Assembly: GCA_000320545.1 (NCBI GenBank)
Contig: ADNK01002279.1
Location: 30,001 to 81,039 of the forward strand
DNA from: Bigelowiella natans CCMP2755
Taxonomy: Eukaryota > Cercozoa > Chlorarachniophyceae
Length of the DNA stretch: 51,039 bases
Reading direction: 5' to 3'
This document shows, one piece after another, positions 12,345 to 24,730 of the stretch. Below the pieces are notes generated by a model. The model was given only the letters and a program-made list of their open reading frames with translations, was not told the DNA's origin and searched no databases. A program made the translations under genes and the position numbers. The first letter of the stretch is position 1; the number at the start of each line of letters is the position of its first letter.

Positions 12345-12455
12345 TGAACAATGAACAATGATGATGAACCACACTTCCAAAACGTGACAAGACACTTGCA
12401 GTGTGCGAAGTGCAGTGCCTCGAACCAACTTCAGTGAGGTCCAACACAACCAGTG
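12345..12455 (-). repeat. Dispersed repeat, copy 1 (inverted relative to copy 3)
   Basis: Read on the minus strand this matches 36945-37040 along its length, including GGTTCGAGGCACTGC, CACACTGCA, GTGTCTTG and TCATCATTGTTC. The differences are mostly C/T and A/G. A shorter match is at 18920-18965. Confidence 0.8.
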
Positions 12456-12982
12456 AAACCATGAGGAATCAAGAATGGCATTCTGGCCACTCCTCCGTTC
12501 CTAGTTTCATTGTCTTCAGTGCCTGACATTTGCCAACTTCAGGACCACGCATCCCCAAATCATGCCGCGATGGTTTGCTCATGCTTGGAGATCACCAAGC
12601 AAGAACACCACACCTGCGAACCCCAAGCGAACAATCCCGTGGACCACACCTTCATGGTCTGCTTCACACCTGCCACAATTTCCCCGGCTTTTGCGGAGAC
12701 ATTGCCCTCACTGGAAGGCATGAAGATGGAGGAGGATGCATTCTTCGTTCCCAGTCCACTTGGACAACGAGCTTCGCAATGACCACAGTCGGGCACTTTG
12801 TCGGATGCATCCCCGGCTTTTGCGGATGCAAAGCCCCAATCATTGCAATTGGAAGCACTAGCTTCACGCCAACCACAACATCCCCGGTCCAATGGAGACA
12901 TTGCCTGGAGGGCATGAAGTTTGAGAAGGACACCTTCATCCTGACGGGATTCATCCGGGATGAATCTTGGATGCAGACCCGA

Positions 12983-13480
12983 AAATCCTTCACTTGGCAG
13001 CCAATTCGCCGGTGGCCTGCCCCATCGGTGAACAGGAAAGTGGCACAGGGATGAGGGGAAAAGCCACCCTCGCAACCGAAAAACCCCCCGCCCAGTGCCA
13101 CGTCGGCGAATGCAACTTCAAATCTTGAACACAGATCCATGCATCCTTCATCTGGCTACCGAGTCACCGGTGGCTGGGGCGACAAGTCTGTCTACCCCAC
13201 CAGTGACCAGGAATGTGGTTCAGGGGTGGGAGGTGACCAACCCCCCCTGCACATTGCCGCATCGCGCCAATTTTTTCCGAACGTGCATGACTCTGAATCT
13301 TGAATGCCGATCCACACATCCTTCATCTGGCTACCTAGTCACCGGTGGCTAGGGCGACATGTCTGTCCATCCCACCAGTGTCCAGAAATGTGGTTCAGGG
13401 GTAAGAGGTGATCAAACCCCCCGCCCATTGCCGCATCGCGCGCCGCATCGGCGGCAACTGCCAGACTGGACAATGCATGC
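12983..13480. repeat. Tandem array of about 160-175-base units
   Basis: CATCCTTCATCTGGCTACC occurs at 13142 and 13317 (period 175). Each is followed by a CACCGGTGGC core, a GTGGTTCAGGGG motif and ATTGCCGCATCGCGC. A more divergent unit starts near 12983 (TCCTTCACTTGGCAGCC, then GCCGGTGGC). The units differ mainly by transitions. The array ends where normal TpA-rich host sequence begins (about 13500). Confidence 0.85.
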
Positions 13481-13768
13481 ACTTGCATTTTTTCGTTGTC
13501 GCAGCTCGTCATCCATTTTTCAACTGACGACAATACCACGGAGTTTGTCTCTATGATAAAACGCAAAACAAACACATCACTACATAAAATCCAGTCAACT
13601 TCTCATCTACGAGCACATACCACAGGATTACAGGTGGCTAGTGCAAGTGCGACAATGTGTCTGTTACTGCCGGGATTTAACAGAATATTGTTGGCCACCA
13701 GACCTTTTTTGTTATTATTTTCCCCAAATTTTGAATTTTTAAATCGAGACCCGTATTCAATTGGGCGA

Positions 13769-13956
13769 ATGCTGCGGCTGGTTCGCGGCCTGGCCCTCGC
13801 TTGGGTATTGGTGGTAACACGGCTGCTGCCCTCAGTTCTAGCGTTTAGAAGTCCCGGAGAACTGAAGATATTGCACGGAAATCGTTCTTTCGATATTGAC
13901 GATGTTGGGTAGGGATTACTTTCAATTGTTCGAACATGTTTTTCGGTTTGTATGTG

Positions 13957-14000
<44 letters not shown>

Positions 14001-15569
14001 ACATGTTGAGAAAAAACAAGTGCAGGCAACTGCAAGCTACTTGATTTTTTCTACAGTGAGATTGCTAACTATGATGTTGTTGATGTAATTCATCTAGACC
14101 TCTTCAAGATCCAGATATCGAATATAGACATAGGCTTGACAAGTGCATGGTGGACATTGACCTCGCCAATTACAAGCCACAAGAGGAAAGAATAGTTTAT
14201 TACATGCCGAAAATGAGTAATGGAATTCGCGATGGACTTCGAATGATGACTTACCTTCGCAAAATTGCTGTTCAAAACAATGCGACAGTATGCATTTCAG
14301 GCGGGAAGGAGGGGGCAACAAACTTCCTCACGTCTAAGCACTCAGCGGTGATCCATCCTAGTTGGGAACAATATTTCGATATAGACTTTGCGGTATGCAA
14401 TTCGGATATTACCCAAAAGCATTCTGATTGCAACACAGTCACAAAATCTAGCGAGAATGTGGACAATTTGAATATGTTCGAGAACGAGGTCAAGTGCGTA
14501 AACCTTGAGGTGGACTGGTACAGTTCCAAGATCAAGGAGGAAATTAACCCGATATCGCATCCGGAATGCTACACTAGGCTATCTGGTGTGATGTGTGGTG
14601 TGGTGTCTAGGACTTGTGGTGTGTGACAGCGATGCGTGATGCGTCTAATGTGTTATGTATGATGTAGGCATATGCTGTGTAATGTATTATGCATAACTCT
14701 GTTGTATGATGCATGATGTAAGAATATGTTATGCAAAGTGTGCTGCATAACATTGATGTATGTATTTTGTGTGAGAACATATTGTGTAACAATTTCTACA
14801 TCACACGTTTTGTGTGACGTATAATGCAAGGAAATGTTGTATCATATGTGATGCATAATCCATTATATGTAATGCATGATCTTAGGAAATGTAAAGGATC
14901 TATTCTCCAAACTTCTTGCTGCTAACAATCTAGTTAAGCACGAATATGGACACGTGCACATCCGAAGGAGGGACAAAATCCTGAACAATGCCAATTGCAC
15001 CAAGATTGAAGCGGTCATCAGTGACATTAGGCGATTCCCAGAAGTCAAGACGTGGGTTGTGGATTACTATGCTTCCGACAAGTTTAAGAATGAATTTAGG
15101 ACGGCATTGAAGCAGGATTTACCGGATCATAGGTTTGTGTTTGAAGAGGAAATCAACATTTTTGAGCAGGGTGACCAGTACACAAAGGTAATTCTACTTG
15201 ACATAAATCGATAAACAACGAATTCGCGGACGCCGTCCGAATTTTTGACTGATCTCCTTGCTTTTTTGATGTATCGGCTCGTGATAAAATACCTAATCTG
15301 GTAATATGAATGTGAGTAAGGTTTCATGAATTCTTATGGCCTCAATATTTGCTCGTGACATCTTGAACCCATCTGCCCCACAACAGGCCTTGGTGATGAT
15401 GATGCTCCAACAAAATGCAGCGATAGAACGCGAGACCCATAATTGTGTGCCAGATTCCGATAAAGCCCTGTTGTTTTGTCGTGGGCATTTATACGATCAA
15501 TGCCATCAAACAGAAGATGACGATGTCAGCAATACTCTTCCAAAGTCGACGTGCATACAGCTTGGTTGA
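13769..15569 (+). CDS. Predicted secreted or Golgi protein, weakly glycosyltransferase (fucosyltransferase)-like
   Basis: Four exons, 13769-13908, 14098-14585, 14886-15187 and 15387-15569, keep phase and give 370 residues ending in TGA. Residues 1-27 (MLRLVRGLALAWVLVVTRLL...) form a signal peptide or signal anchor, which places it in the secretory pathway. GIRDGLRMMTYLRKIAVQNN, then HPSWEQYFDID, then HVHIRRRDKI, followed by a VKTWVVDYYASD segment, recall the layout of O-fucosyltransferase-like GT-B enzymes (a GxxDxxxG-type loop, an SxxWxxYFD segment and an HxRRxD motif). This resemblance is from memory of the family pattern and is not decisive. The last exon choice (acceptor at CCACAACAG) is the only one I found that keeps the frame. 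Intron 1 has a (CT)n run and intron 2 a degenerate TGATGCATAA-type repeat. Exon structure is more secure than function. Confidence 0.6.
13961..13994. repeat. (CT)n microsatellite in an intron
   Basis: A perfect CT run lies in the first intron of the 13769-15569 gene. Confidence 0.9.
14620..14880. repeat. Degenerate short tandem repeat in intron 2 of the 13769-15569 gene
   Basis: Variants of a roughly 15-20-base word built from TGATG, TGCATAA and TGTAT follow one another across most of the intron, for example TGTATGATGCATGATGTA and TGTAATGCATGATCTTAG, the latter forming the splice acceptor. Confidence 0.6.
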
Positions 15570-18060
15570 AAGAAAGGGAATTGTAAATTGAGAGTGTGGT
15601 ATAAAAGAGACAGGTTCATGTATCATGTATAGCACGCTCAGTGTGTGTGTTGTTTTTCATAGATGCTTAATTGGCAAATGTGGGTGCAGCCACAATCTCA
15701 TATTTGGGTAAATACGGCGTGTTTAGTTTAGTTTTTAGCCAGAAAGCGGGCCCTTGTTGAAGGCAAGCCAAAGCCTTCCTTCTTACCGTGAACTATCTCT
15801 CGAACCATCTCTCTAGCTTCTAAGGCATCACGTGATATCATATTTTAGAGGGAAGTGAATATTTAGGTCGCTAGAAATAGAAGACGACCACATGAATGCC
15901 CGTGACGTCCCTGAAGAAGAACGGGTGCTGCTAATTACACGACGCTATACTTTGATGAATCGGTATCGGATATCTCGCTGAATGCAAACGCATTTAACAG
16001 AAAATACGTCAAAATGTAGAGATGTTATAATGAATAAACGCTTGAAATAATAAAACGTTAAAAGTGAAGTGAAAATCATAGAGCACAATAGAGTTACGTG
16101 GACGTAAAATGTTTGGCAAAATTTTCTGGCTCTTGCCTGAAATTCTATACACGACTGGATGCATTGATGGCATCATGCATCGATCTGGGCGCGCATGCAC
16201 ATGCGATGGCATGCAAGCAATGTTGTGTGCACATCTACGCAAGAAGCGAAGCATAGCTATCATTAGAGATTATAGCCTTCATTTGTGCATGCGTAAACCC
16301 ACACGTTTCATTGTTTCCATGTGTGTGATTACGTGCACACATGTTCTCTTCCACTAGCATGTAGCACACATGCACTGACGAACATGTGAAATGTCCGATG
16401 ATTTGCGTAGCTCAGACCATGGTGTACACGAATAGAGACATTAGCGTCTACATCTAGACATGCCGCCTCTGACTTGCATCGCCATCGCAGATGTTGCAAT
16501 GTGACATGACTAGCTAGATGTCCATGTGGTCGCGATTCACGGCGACAAATCAGCATGCACAACGAATCACAACGATCAAATCAAGCATCAAACGGCTCTA
16601 AAAGCTCAACTTGTGCGCACATGCTGGTGAACATTGTCGCGTGCCTTTGAAAATCATTGAACATTTGACAAACGATCATTGTGCTCATCTGTTTGTAACA
16701 ATTTACGCTCTTTCGTGACCATGATCTTTGTGTCAACGCACTACACAACATGAGTAAGTGATGATGAAATCATGACTACCACGACTTTTGTGTCTGGCAG
16801 TCCTGCTTTGCAGGACTAGCGGTTGGCGACCTGGAGGAGAGCGAGGAAGAATGTGTTGAGGATGCTTGGAAATCCGATTCATATTCTTTCAAATGAGGGA
16901 TGTCGATTGCAGAACTAGAGGACGATGAACACGACGAAAAAGTCATTGTTTCCAACAAGGGAGGTGTCGTCTCTGACAAGAAGCTGAGAGCTTCATCTAT
17001 GTGCGTACGTCTTACTCGTGGAATTTCTCAAAACCGCTTCGATTCCGCAGCTCGACGCCAGTGATGCATGTTCGGAAACTCGCAGCACTTTAGTCCGAAG
17101 CTTGTGGTGCACAACAGCGCACGTGCACAGAGGGACACACATGCATACATGCATGTACATGCATGTATGCATGCACATCCATTGCGTGCGTGTCATCATG
17201 TGTGCACGTCATGCCCGCGATGCGCACACGTACATGTGCCTGTCAAAGTAGCATTGTTGCTTGCATGCCCACGTAGTGCTAGCAGGCATGCATGCAAGGT
17301 CGAGCGTCTAGAACATGTATGTGTGCATGGTTTTCGCGTCTTCTTGTCGTCTGAATCAGACCATGCGCTGAGCTGCATCAAATGTCTGAGTGAAACCGAG
17401 CAAAGCGTGCAAGTCGCAATTTCCAGACGATTATTGGGCACGGCTGTGGGATGCATGCATCGTACGCACCGCCATGCTACGTGCGATCAATGAGCAAGGT
17501 TTATTTCGGTCATATACCCTTCGCTTAAATGACGTAGGGAGATTTATCGCAATCACTTTGAGCAACATCAATGGACTTGCGCAGCAGGCAGGCAAAGAAA
17601 GGTCAAACTCATCATGTTTTTATTAAACAAATCGAGTGGGGCGGTGTTTCTTGCGCGTATCCTTTCGCATGACATGCGCCATGCGCGATCCACCGACTCG
17701 CACATGTCGCTGATCACATGTTTAATGATTTTCTGAGCACATTGAGGCGTGTTTGACAGGCAGACTATGATTCTACTTGGATGTAATTCAGAAAACACAA
17801 GCGAACTGGTCATTCATGTAAAAACTGGAGCTCAGACGTAGGATGTTTATTTGTAGACCGCGAGCAGTAAACGATCTCATGAAGCCCCAAAAAATCAAGT
17901 TAGATTTCGTAATCTACACTTTTCGTCCCCAAATATCCTCTTCGGTTATTTTCCCTTGATTCAAATTTGTTTGAATTCGTGCTCGCTACGAAGCCCCCCA
18001 ATAAGGTCAGTTCCGCCAAGATCATCTTTGAGCCTCGCAAAACAATCAACGATCCAACGA
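15570..18060. other. Long gene-poor stretch
   Basis: I find no gene that I would defend. From about 16140 to 17480 the sequence is rich in CATGCA/TGCATG words and could fold into many short hairpins; TpA is present here, unlike in the repeat islands. Short frames such as the serine-rich one on the minus strand at 16979-16776 have no flanking exon evidence. The stretch 17820-18060 is ordinary AT-balanced DNA. Confidence 0.5.
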
Positions 18061-18660
18061 TCAAGGGAGCAAGTGATTTTCGAAATTTTTCAATATGGAT
18101 AGAATCAGCGTGAGATCGAACGTCTTCTCAGTCATCATTAGCTTCAAGAATTCCGGCATGGTTGAGAAGGACACCACATGCTGGTGGATGGTTTTCATGA
18201 CGAGTTTGAGCATTCCTAAACTAGGAACCGCGCGAGAATCTGGTTTGGCCTTCTTTTTGGCCTCCAAAAATTCACTGTGCAACGTTTCTGCCCAAGCCTC
18301 AGCTTTTACGGAATTGCCAGACACTCTCTGCCTGTTGCCTTTCACGATCATCTTGCAAATGGCATTGATTAAGTTGGGAGCATCCGAGTCCGTTTTGAAA
18401 TCTTCGTCAGTGAAGAGCTCTTCGTCTATCACCTTATCTCGCCATTTGGAAGGAAACCTCTGTGTATCTTCAAGGAATTCCAACAAAACTTCTCTTCCGT
18501 TTGGAAGTGTGTCAAAGTCCACACGGCGTCCCTCAGTAGAGTTGCTGTGCACGAGCGTCCTCTCATCATGTACAATAGCCGCATTGGATGCACCGATGTT
18601 GAGAAGAATCGGAAGCAGCCATAAGGCAGCGGTAGCAACATCACACATTCGTTTTGCCAT
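18061..18660 (-). CDS. Small predicted secreted protein, unknown
   Basis: An ATG-started uninterrupted frame of 199 residues. It begins MAKRMCDVATAALWLLPILL followed by NIGASNAA, a good signal peptide with a plausible cleavage site after the AxA. The mature part is mixed-charge and helix-prone (EVLLEFLEDTQRF, FLEAKKKAKPDSRAV), with an NST glycosylation sequon near residue 39 and no membrane segment. I recognise no family. It contains no tyrosine, which is mildly odd for 199 residues and shared with the nearby repeat islands, although TpA is present in the DNA. It could be a single-exon host gene or a relic of a repeat. The frame ends just after a hydrophobic helix, so a further exon is possible. 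Confidence 0.5.
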   Translation of the reverse strand: MAKRMCDVATAALWLLPILLNIGASNAAIVHDERTLVHSNSTEGRRVDFDTLPNGREVLLEFLEDTQRFPSKWRDKVIDEELFTDEDFKTDSDAPNLINAICKMIVKGNRQRVSGNSVKAEAWAETLHSEFLEAKKKAKPDSRAVPSLGMLKLVMKTIHQHVVSFSTMPEFLKLMMTEKTFDLTLILSILKNFENHLLP

Positions 18661-18889
18661 GGTTGGGGGGTCTGCTTTCCCTGATCCTCGGAGTTTGAAC
18701 GAGCCGAGTGTTTTGGAATTTTTGAATTTTTTGAATTCGAAACCGCGCCTTCGGTTGTCATTACATTTTGATCATAAAAGTGTTGTCGCACGTGTAGTTT
18801 CCCCTTGAAATGTGAAAACATGAACAATGCAATCAGGCGTTTTTTGCTTGAGTCCTTGCAACGACTGTTGTTGAGGCTCTGTTACGTGC

Positions 18890-19610
18890 ACACGCCTGTC
18901 ATCATGCATTTCGGTTGCACGCTTGCAACGTTTTGGAAATGCAGTTCATCATCATTGCTCATTGCACACTTGTCTCCCAATTGTTGTCTCCCACGTGGTT
19001 CTTGTGAACGTGGATTTGCATCAATGCTTTGTTCTGCTGCGTTCTGCTCTGGTTGCAAAAATCGGAATCTGGCCATGAAATTGTTCGACCGAATTGGTGA
19101 CAACAATCAGAGCGCAGGTCTGCTGAGGAGTGAAGCGCTAGCCCCAATGCTGCGTGCCCACGCTTGTCTTCCATGTGGTTCTGTGGTTCTCGCAGCTAGC
19201 TAGCTAGACGAATTGCAGAATCTTGGAAAAAAAGTTGCACAAAAAATTCCATCTCGAATCGAACACACAAACTAGCAAACGCCATGTGTGTGGTTTGAGC
19301 TGGCTGTGGTGGTCCCTAGCAATTTGATCTGCACGCACGCACGTGTGCATTCTTTGGCGATCATGATCACAATCGCCAGCAATGGCGATGCGTTCTGGCG
19401 TTGCATCTAGAAATGCTCAATCAAAACGTCCAGATTTGCAATGGACATGTGCACCGCATCCACGGCATTTGCTGCGCGAGCTAGCGAGCAGCGTGACATT
19501 CCAGCATTGACAACCGAAGCTGCACACGACGACGACTGATGCTCATTCACACATGTGGTTTTGTGCTCTAGATGTCATGCAATGGCGCCGCAAACGCTAA
19601 AATGACAGCT
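18890..19610. repeat. Dispersed repeat remnant, TpA almost only in CTAG (copy 2 of shared repeat)
   Basis: 18920-18965 (CTTGCAACGTTTTGGAAATG, then CAGTTCATCATCATTGC) matches the shared repeat at 36999-37033 and 12345-12400. Across 18890-19610 nearly all TpA steps are within CTAG: a cluster at about 19195-19210 and single sites near 19272, 19317, 19409, 19482 and 19570. There is no gene inside. Confidence 0.7.
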
Positions 19611-20291
19611 ATGCCATTATTGAATGCGTTTGCCGCATGTACATCAATCCGCTTCACAGATTCTTTAGCTACAAGTTTTAAGTTCCTCTAGAGCATTGTT
19701 CATTCCATCAGTACGCCTTGTTGCTGTGCCTGACATGAAGTTACGTAAATATTCGTCCTTCTTTAGCAACGAACATACAATGATGGTCGGGTCAAAATCT
19801 TTCAACAATTAGATGGTGCATGAAGAAAACAGCATGCATAATACAATACGAAAAGAACCTGTGAAGAAAAAACTCGATCGTATATTTTCTAACAACTTCT
19901 CTCGCGCACGCAACATGACCTTGAGCGTGTCGTAAGCATCTTTCCATCGAGTCATTACATCCAAGTTCATTCCGTCCACTTGACGGTAAATCTAATGGAG
20001 AAAAGAAATTCATTCGAAACAAAGCGTACACGACACAGTGAATGCTGGCGACGGGGCATCTTAACAAAAGCGGAATGGCCACGACGACAACTCGCGCGAG
20101 TGCTACGGCGCGCTATTCAGACCTGCTGATTGTACTTCCCCGTTTTGGATGCTGACAAAAATCAAAAGATGGATGGAAATTAGAAGGATAACTGCCAGTA
20201 GGTTATATCGTCACAGGGCACAGCATAACCCCCTTTGCACCTAATACATGCATCGAGCTGCGGTTGATTGTAAGAATACTCTCTCGGCGTG
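19611..20291. other. Intergenic, downstream of TAF2
   Basis: Ordinary TpA-containing sequence between the repeat remnant and the TAF2 stop codon. The short frames here show no splice-phase support. It must contain the TAF2 3' UTR. Confidence 0.5.
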
Positions 20292-20699
20292 TTACGATCG
20301 GTTTTTAGAAATCCGAGGACGACCTGATATTCTAAGCTTTCTCCCCGACGACAACCTCGGTTTGCCTTCGCAGGAGGGAAAAATCAAGAGCAAAGGGGGG
20401 GGGGGGGGGGAGAACAAAGCAGGACAGGAAGAGAGAGAAGTTTCTTCATTATAAACACAACATATCACACTTACTAGTTTGTTGCCTACATATGCAAACA
20501 TATTAAAGGCATGTAGCTCTCACCGAAAACTACAAAATAGAGTCGGTAAGCTGAGTGCCTGATCTCTTCGTCTGGATCAAAACAAAACAACATCGATTAT
20601 ATCTCGTCGCGAAACTAACGAGGTGATGGCGGTTTGGCGGTTGTTGTTGTCAATACTCTGCATGTTTCTACAACGTAATGTCAATCGGCATATGCAGTG

Positions 20700-20741
<42 letters not shown>

Positions 20742-22279
20742 TCTAAGAATACTATAAATAAAACGTATATAAATAATCAGTTTATTTATTTTGAGCGTTT
20801 TTGAGTTCTCCTCACCGCCATCATTGTTAAGAACCCTCCACAGCCATTTCCGCCAATGCCTCACAGCTCTTCGCACTGGGCGATCCTCCGACCTCTCCGC
20901 TACGGACACACACACACACACACAGAGAGAGACGAAACAAATCAAGACGCAGTCCCCGCACCCGCAAGACGTCAGCCGCGCCATTACAACAGGATAGACA
21001 CACTTACGCACGCAACGGCAAGTCACGCACCCCTGTGATACATCTTCGAGACCCCAGGCAGCCTCTCCCACGACTCCGCCCAACTCCTTAAAAACACATT
21101 CATACATGAATGGGTTGTACGCGTATGCTGCTTTGGGCGCGCAGCGATAAACAAACCATGCGCCCGAACCTAATCATCCTTCGCTTTACCCCTGGAGCAC
21201 GCTCACAGTCGATGCAGCCCTGCAGGTGGCGCACTTCTGCAGCGAAGATGCTGGCTATCTGAACCTGCTCGAGTGTAGGCATGAAGCTGAGCACGGAGAA
21301 CAACACCGCCTTCCACAAAACGTGCGAACACGGAAAAATACCAAATCATGTAGTGTGCTTATAAACATTACGATGCGAGTGTTTTTGCGCTTTTCATAAT
21401 TCATATCGAATGCAAGCGGTGTTTTTCTTCCACCATGCACTTGACGGCTGATTCTCGTATTTTCTCGTAGTTTGGATATGCAGCAAACCTAAGGATACCG
21501 TGCGAGAAAATTATGATGACGACGCTGCTCAGCTGCTGTATGGGCGCGTTGCTAGATTGAGGTTTTGGTTGAAAAGAAAATGTGTGAGAATATGCATACG
21601 CAAGAACACAAAATCCATTGTTTTCCTATCCACCTTTCCTTTATATTACTCAACGTGTAACCCTAGAATATCTATATTTATCGATCCCTCCCCCCGCCCC
21701 ACCCCCCCCCGTCTATCTCTTAATATATGTTCGTAATACGGCGTGTATTTCTTGCAGCGTTCATTCCTCAACTCCTCGTCCTTGGTCCACTTAAGCATAC
21801 CGGATACCTGCAGCGAATGGTTGGCGAGAGGTGACGATCTACCCTTGCAATCTCGCAGCAAAAACAACTCCCCTGAACAACGAGAATCAGGAGACAAAAC
21901 AAACTGGAAACATAGGCAGGATCTTCGGTGCGAAGGCTACTACACAGCGACGCAATCCCCAGCGGAAGTACTTCCATGACACCAAACAACTCTTCACTGC
22001 TGCTTGGCTAGCTCACCTCTAACTCGCACTTGGCTTCTAAACACGCACAGGATACGAGGTTCTGGTACGAGGGGAGGACTTGATCGTAACTGTGAGGGCC
22101 GTTTGAATTGTTAGCGTCGATTGATTATCTTCACTCATAATGCACAAACTTCGCAAACTGCGCATCGTGCACGTCTCATGCTCGTTTGAGGCGGCGCAGC
22201 CGGCGCTGCTACGAAATGTGCGATGTTCGATAGGTCAGTGAGTGCGTGCGTGTATGTGTGTGTGTGAGGTGTGTGTATG

Positions 22280-22331
<52 letters not shown>

Positions 22332-23087
22332 AATATCCAATTATTAATTCGTTTAAAGATGATTACTTAAGATATCTAGCGATTTGATTCCGAATCTCGT
22401 CTCGATCTTCCGTTTCAGAGAGACGAATGCGGCCCAAACCTAACCCACCATGATCACGCCGGATTCACGCATATTCATGCATTTTAAAATCTGGGGGAGG
22501 GAGGGAGGGGCAAAGAGGATCATGCCGAAAACCAACTCACATCTGATGAGGTCGGCCAAATAGTGCGAGTCGGAATACGCATTGCCCGTGTTGTCGTTTT
22601 TCTGTTTGCAAGGAAGAAAGGGCACAGCTCGAAAAGTTAAATATCGCATCAACGACTCATCACGTATGTACGGCGGCTTTATTGCAGCAGAGCGCGCACA
22701 GAAACACGCATTTGAATGCTCTCTGAAGAAACGCGCGCTGGCTCTACCTGTAGGAGCTGCTTTATCATGGTGACGACGCGTGTATCCTATAACACGGAGA
22801 AATGATTCGGTAAAAACACAATCGGTCTTTTAACGGTTGCTGCTGCATTGAACCAAGTACATTTAGAACCTCCCACATAACGACTTAGTTGAGTTTTATC
22901 ATATATTTTGGGAGGGCATTTTCAGTATCTCCACAGCAGCCGAAGTAGCATTTTTCGAGCATAGTGAGAACATAGTGTATGTATAAGGGGGGGGGGCACG
23001 GGCACGGACGCGACGTACCGTCAGGCCTTGGATGTCCTTGATTCTGCTCAGTGCTGTTATGACGCCCCTGTTAATAATGTGAAAATT

Positions 23088-23129
<42 letters not shown>

Positions 23130-23181
23130 ATATTTATATCCATTTCATCATCGCTGTACTGCGGAAGGGACCAATATATGA

Positions 23182-23219
<38 letters not shown>

Positions 23220-24343
23220 GTGCAAGTTGGAGGTGTGGAATCGACCTCTTGAGGAAGTATTCGGGGAGATCTTTGAAGTCATTCGCCTTCCACAAGGTGT
23301 TAGCTTGGTCGTAATACCTTTTGGTAATGAAGGACTTGTTTTAAGATGCGGCGGCTCACCAACGCACCAATGTTATGCCTTTTGGACTCGAAGGAACATA
23401 ATGAGGATGCACACCAACAATTGCTGCGCGCGATGATATTTTCGCGCGATGATATTCTTAATCACTCGCTTTCTTCTAATTAAAAAACGGTAGATGTCCA
23501 CCCGTATAACTACTGCAATCTATCATTTGCGCCGAGTCTCCACCTATTCTTGAGGAATTCATAGAGAGAACGGAATGCGACAAACGGAGCGCTGTGCTGC
23601 TCGACTTTCCTGTTTACGTGAAATGCCAAAAATCGCATCATTTGAGCGCCACATATCAAATACAAAACACTATGAATCCCTTTAGGTTTTTCTCATTCTC
23701 TTTCGCCTCAATGCGGACATATGAAGATTTAAAGGAGCAAGGGCAGCTCACCATTCTCCGGTGATGGAGGCGTCTGTCTCGTCGCGACTTATACGCTGTC
23801 GCTTATTGCTAGATGACTCCGCTGGAAATCCGCATGCACACACGCACAATCACACAAATATCATTATGAGACGGAAAATAAGATGTCAAAAAACGCATGA
23901 TTGAACCCTTCTCAAGACGGCCTCCAGATGCCAACGACGCCGCAGCTTCCGCAGCCGCTATGCGAACCTTTTGTGTGTGAAATACCATACTGTGTTGTGC
24001 AACTACAACACCGACAAACAACAATGGAAACACGCGCGCATACACACACGCCTCTATCGGCCATGGTTTTGGTACATAGAACCCAGCTGGTACTTGAAAT
24101 CAAAAACACACGCGCTACAACGCCAAATCACACTCTAGCATGCACAAGATGTGAGGAAAGTGACCTGGTAGTAGTATTTCGGATCTAACAGCGTTTGGTC
24201 GAGTGCTTTTGGCGCAAGTAGCGGATCGGGGTTTTCTACGAGATTACAGTAAAATAATGAACTAACACTATCACCATTGCATCATCAAATTCTCGAAGCT
24301 TTTCACTTATATAGCATCACCATCCGCAATATACGACATATAA

Positions 24344-24395
<52 letters not shown>

Positions 24396-24688
24396 TCAAA
24401 GGGTAGACCGATTTTGCGAAGGCCCTCAACCGCATCAAGCTGCGACACCACGTTCTAATTGTATATCGTTGTTTTTGAGGATTGAAAAGAAAAATGAGGA
24501 GGAGGGACACCATGGCAAATCAATAAATTCGAAAAGAGAGTAGCAGTACTACACCTACCTTGGAATAAAGAAGCTGGTATATCCACATGACCTCGTGCTG
24601 GGTAACCTGATAATGGCATTTTATAAAATGAATCGGCGACGTATTAAAAAACAGCATTACGCGCGAATTACACATAAACATAAATATA

Positions 24689-24730
<42 letters not shown>

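Larger units (their letters stand above)
10312..13140. mobile_element. TpA-depleted island carrying a decayed PIF/Harbinger-type element
   Basis: The island holds the transposase remnant at 10710-12159 and moderately repeated sequence on its right side (12160-13140). I count only five TpA dinucleotides in about 2.8 kb (near 10470, 10824, 11784, 12502 and 12860); runs 10826-11783 and 11786-12501 have none. The edges blend into similar sequence on both sides, and I could not define terminal inverted repeats or a target-site duplication by eye. Confidence 0.7.

Noticed and set aside
16140-17480. CATGCA/TGCATG-rich stretch considered as a CRISPR-like or hairpin repeat array
   Set aside because: There are no regularly spaced direct repeats, the words are short and irregular, and the context is eukaryotic.
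24348-24394. TAF2 exon reading through (AT)n to encode an Ile-Tyr repeat
   Set aside because: The in-frame reading across the repeat does not keep phase with the next exon, whereas a GTC donor at 24408 does and gives a better TAF2 match.
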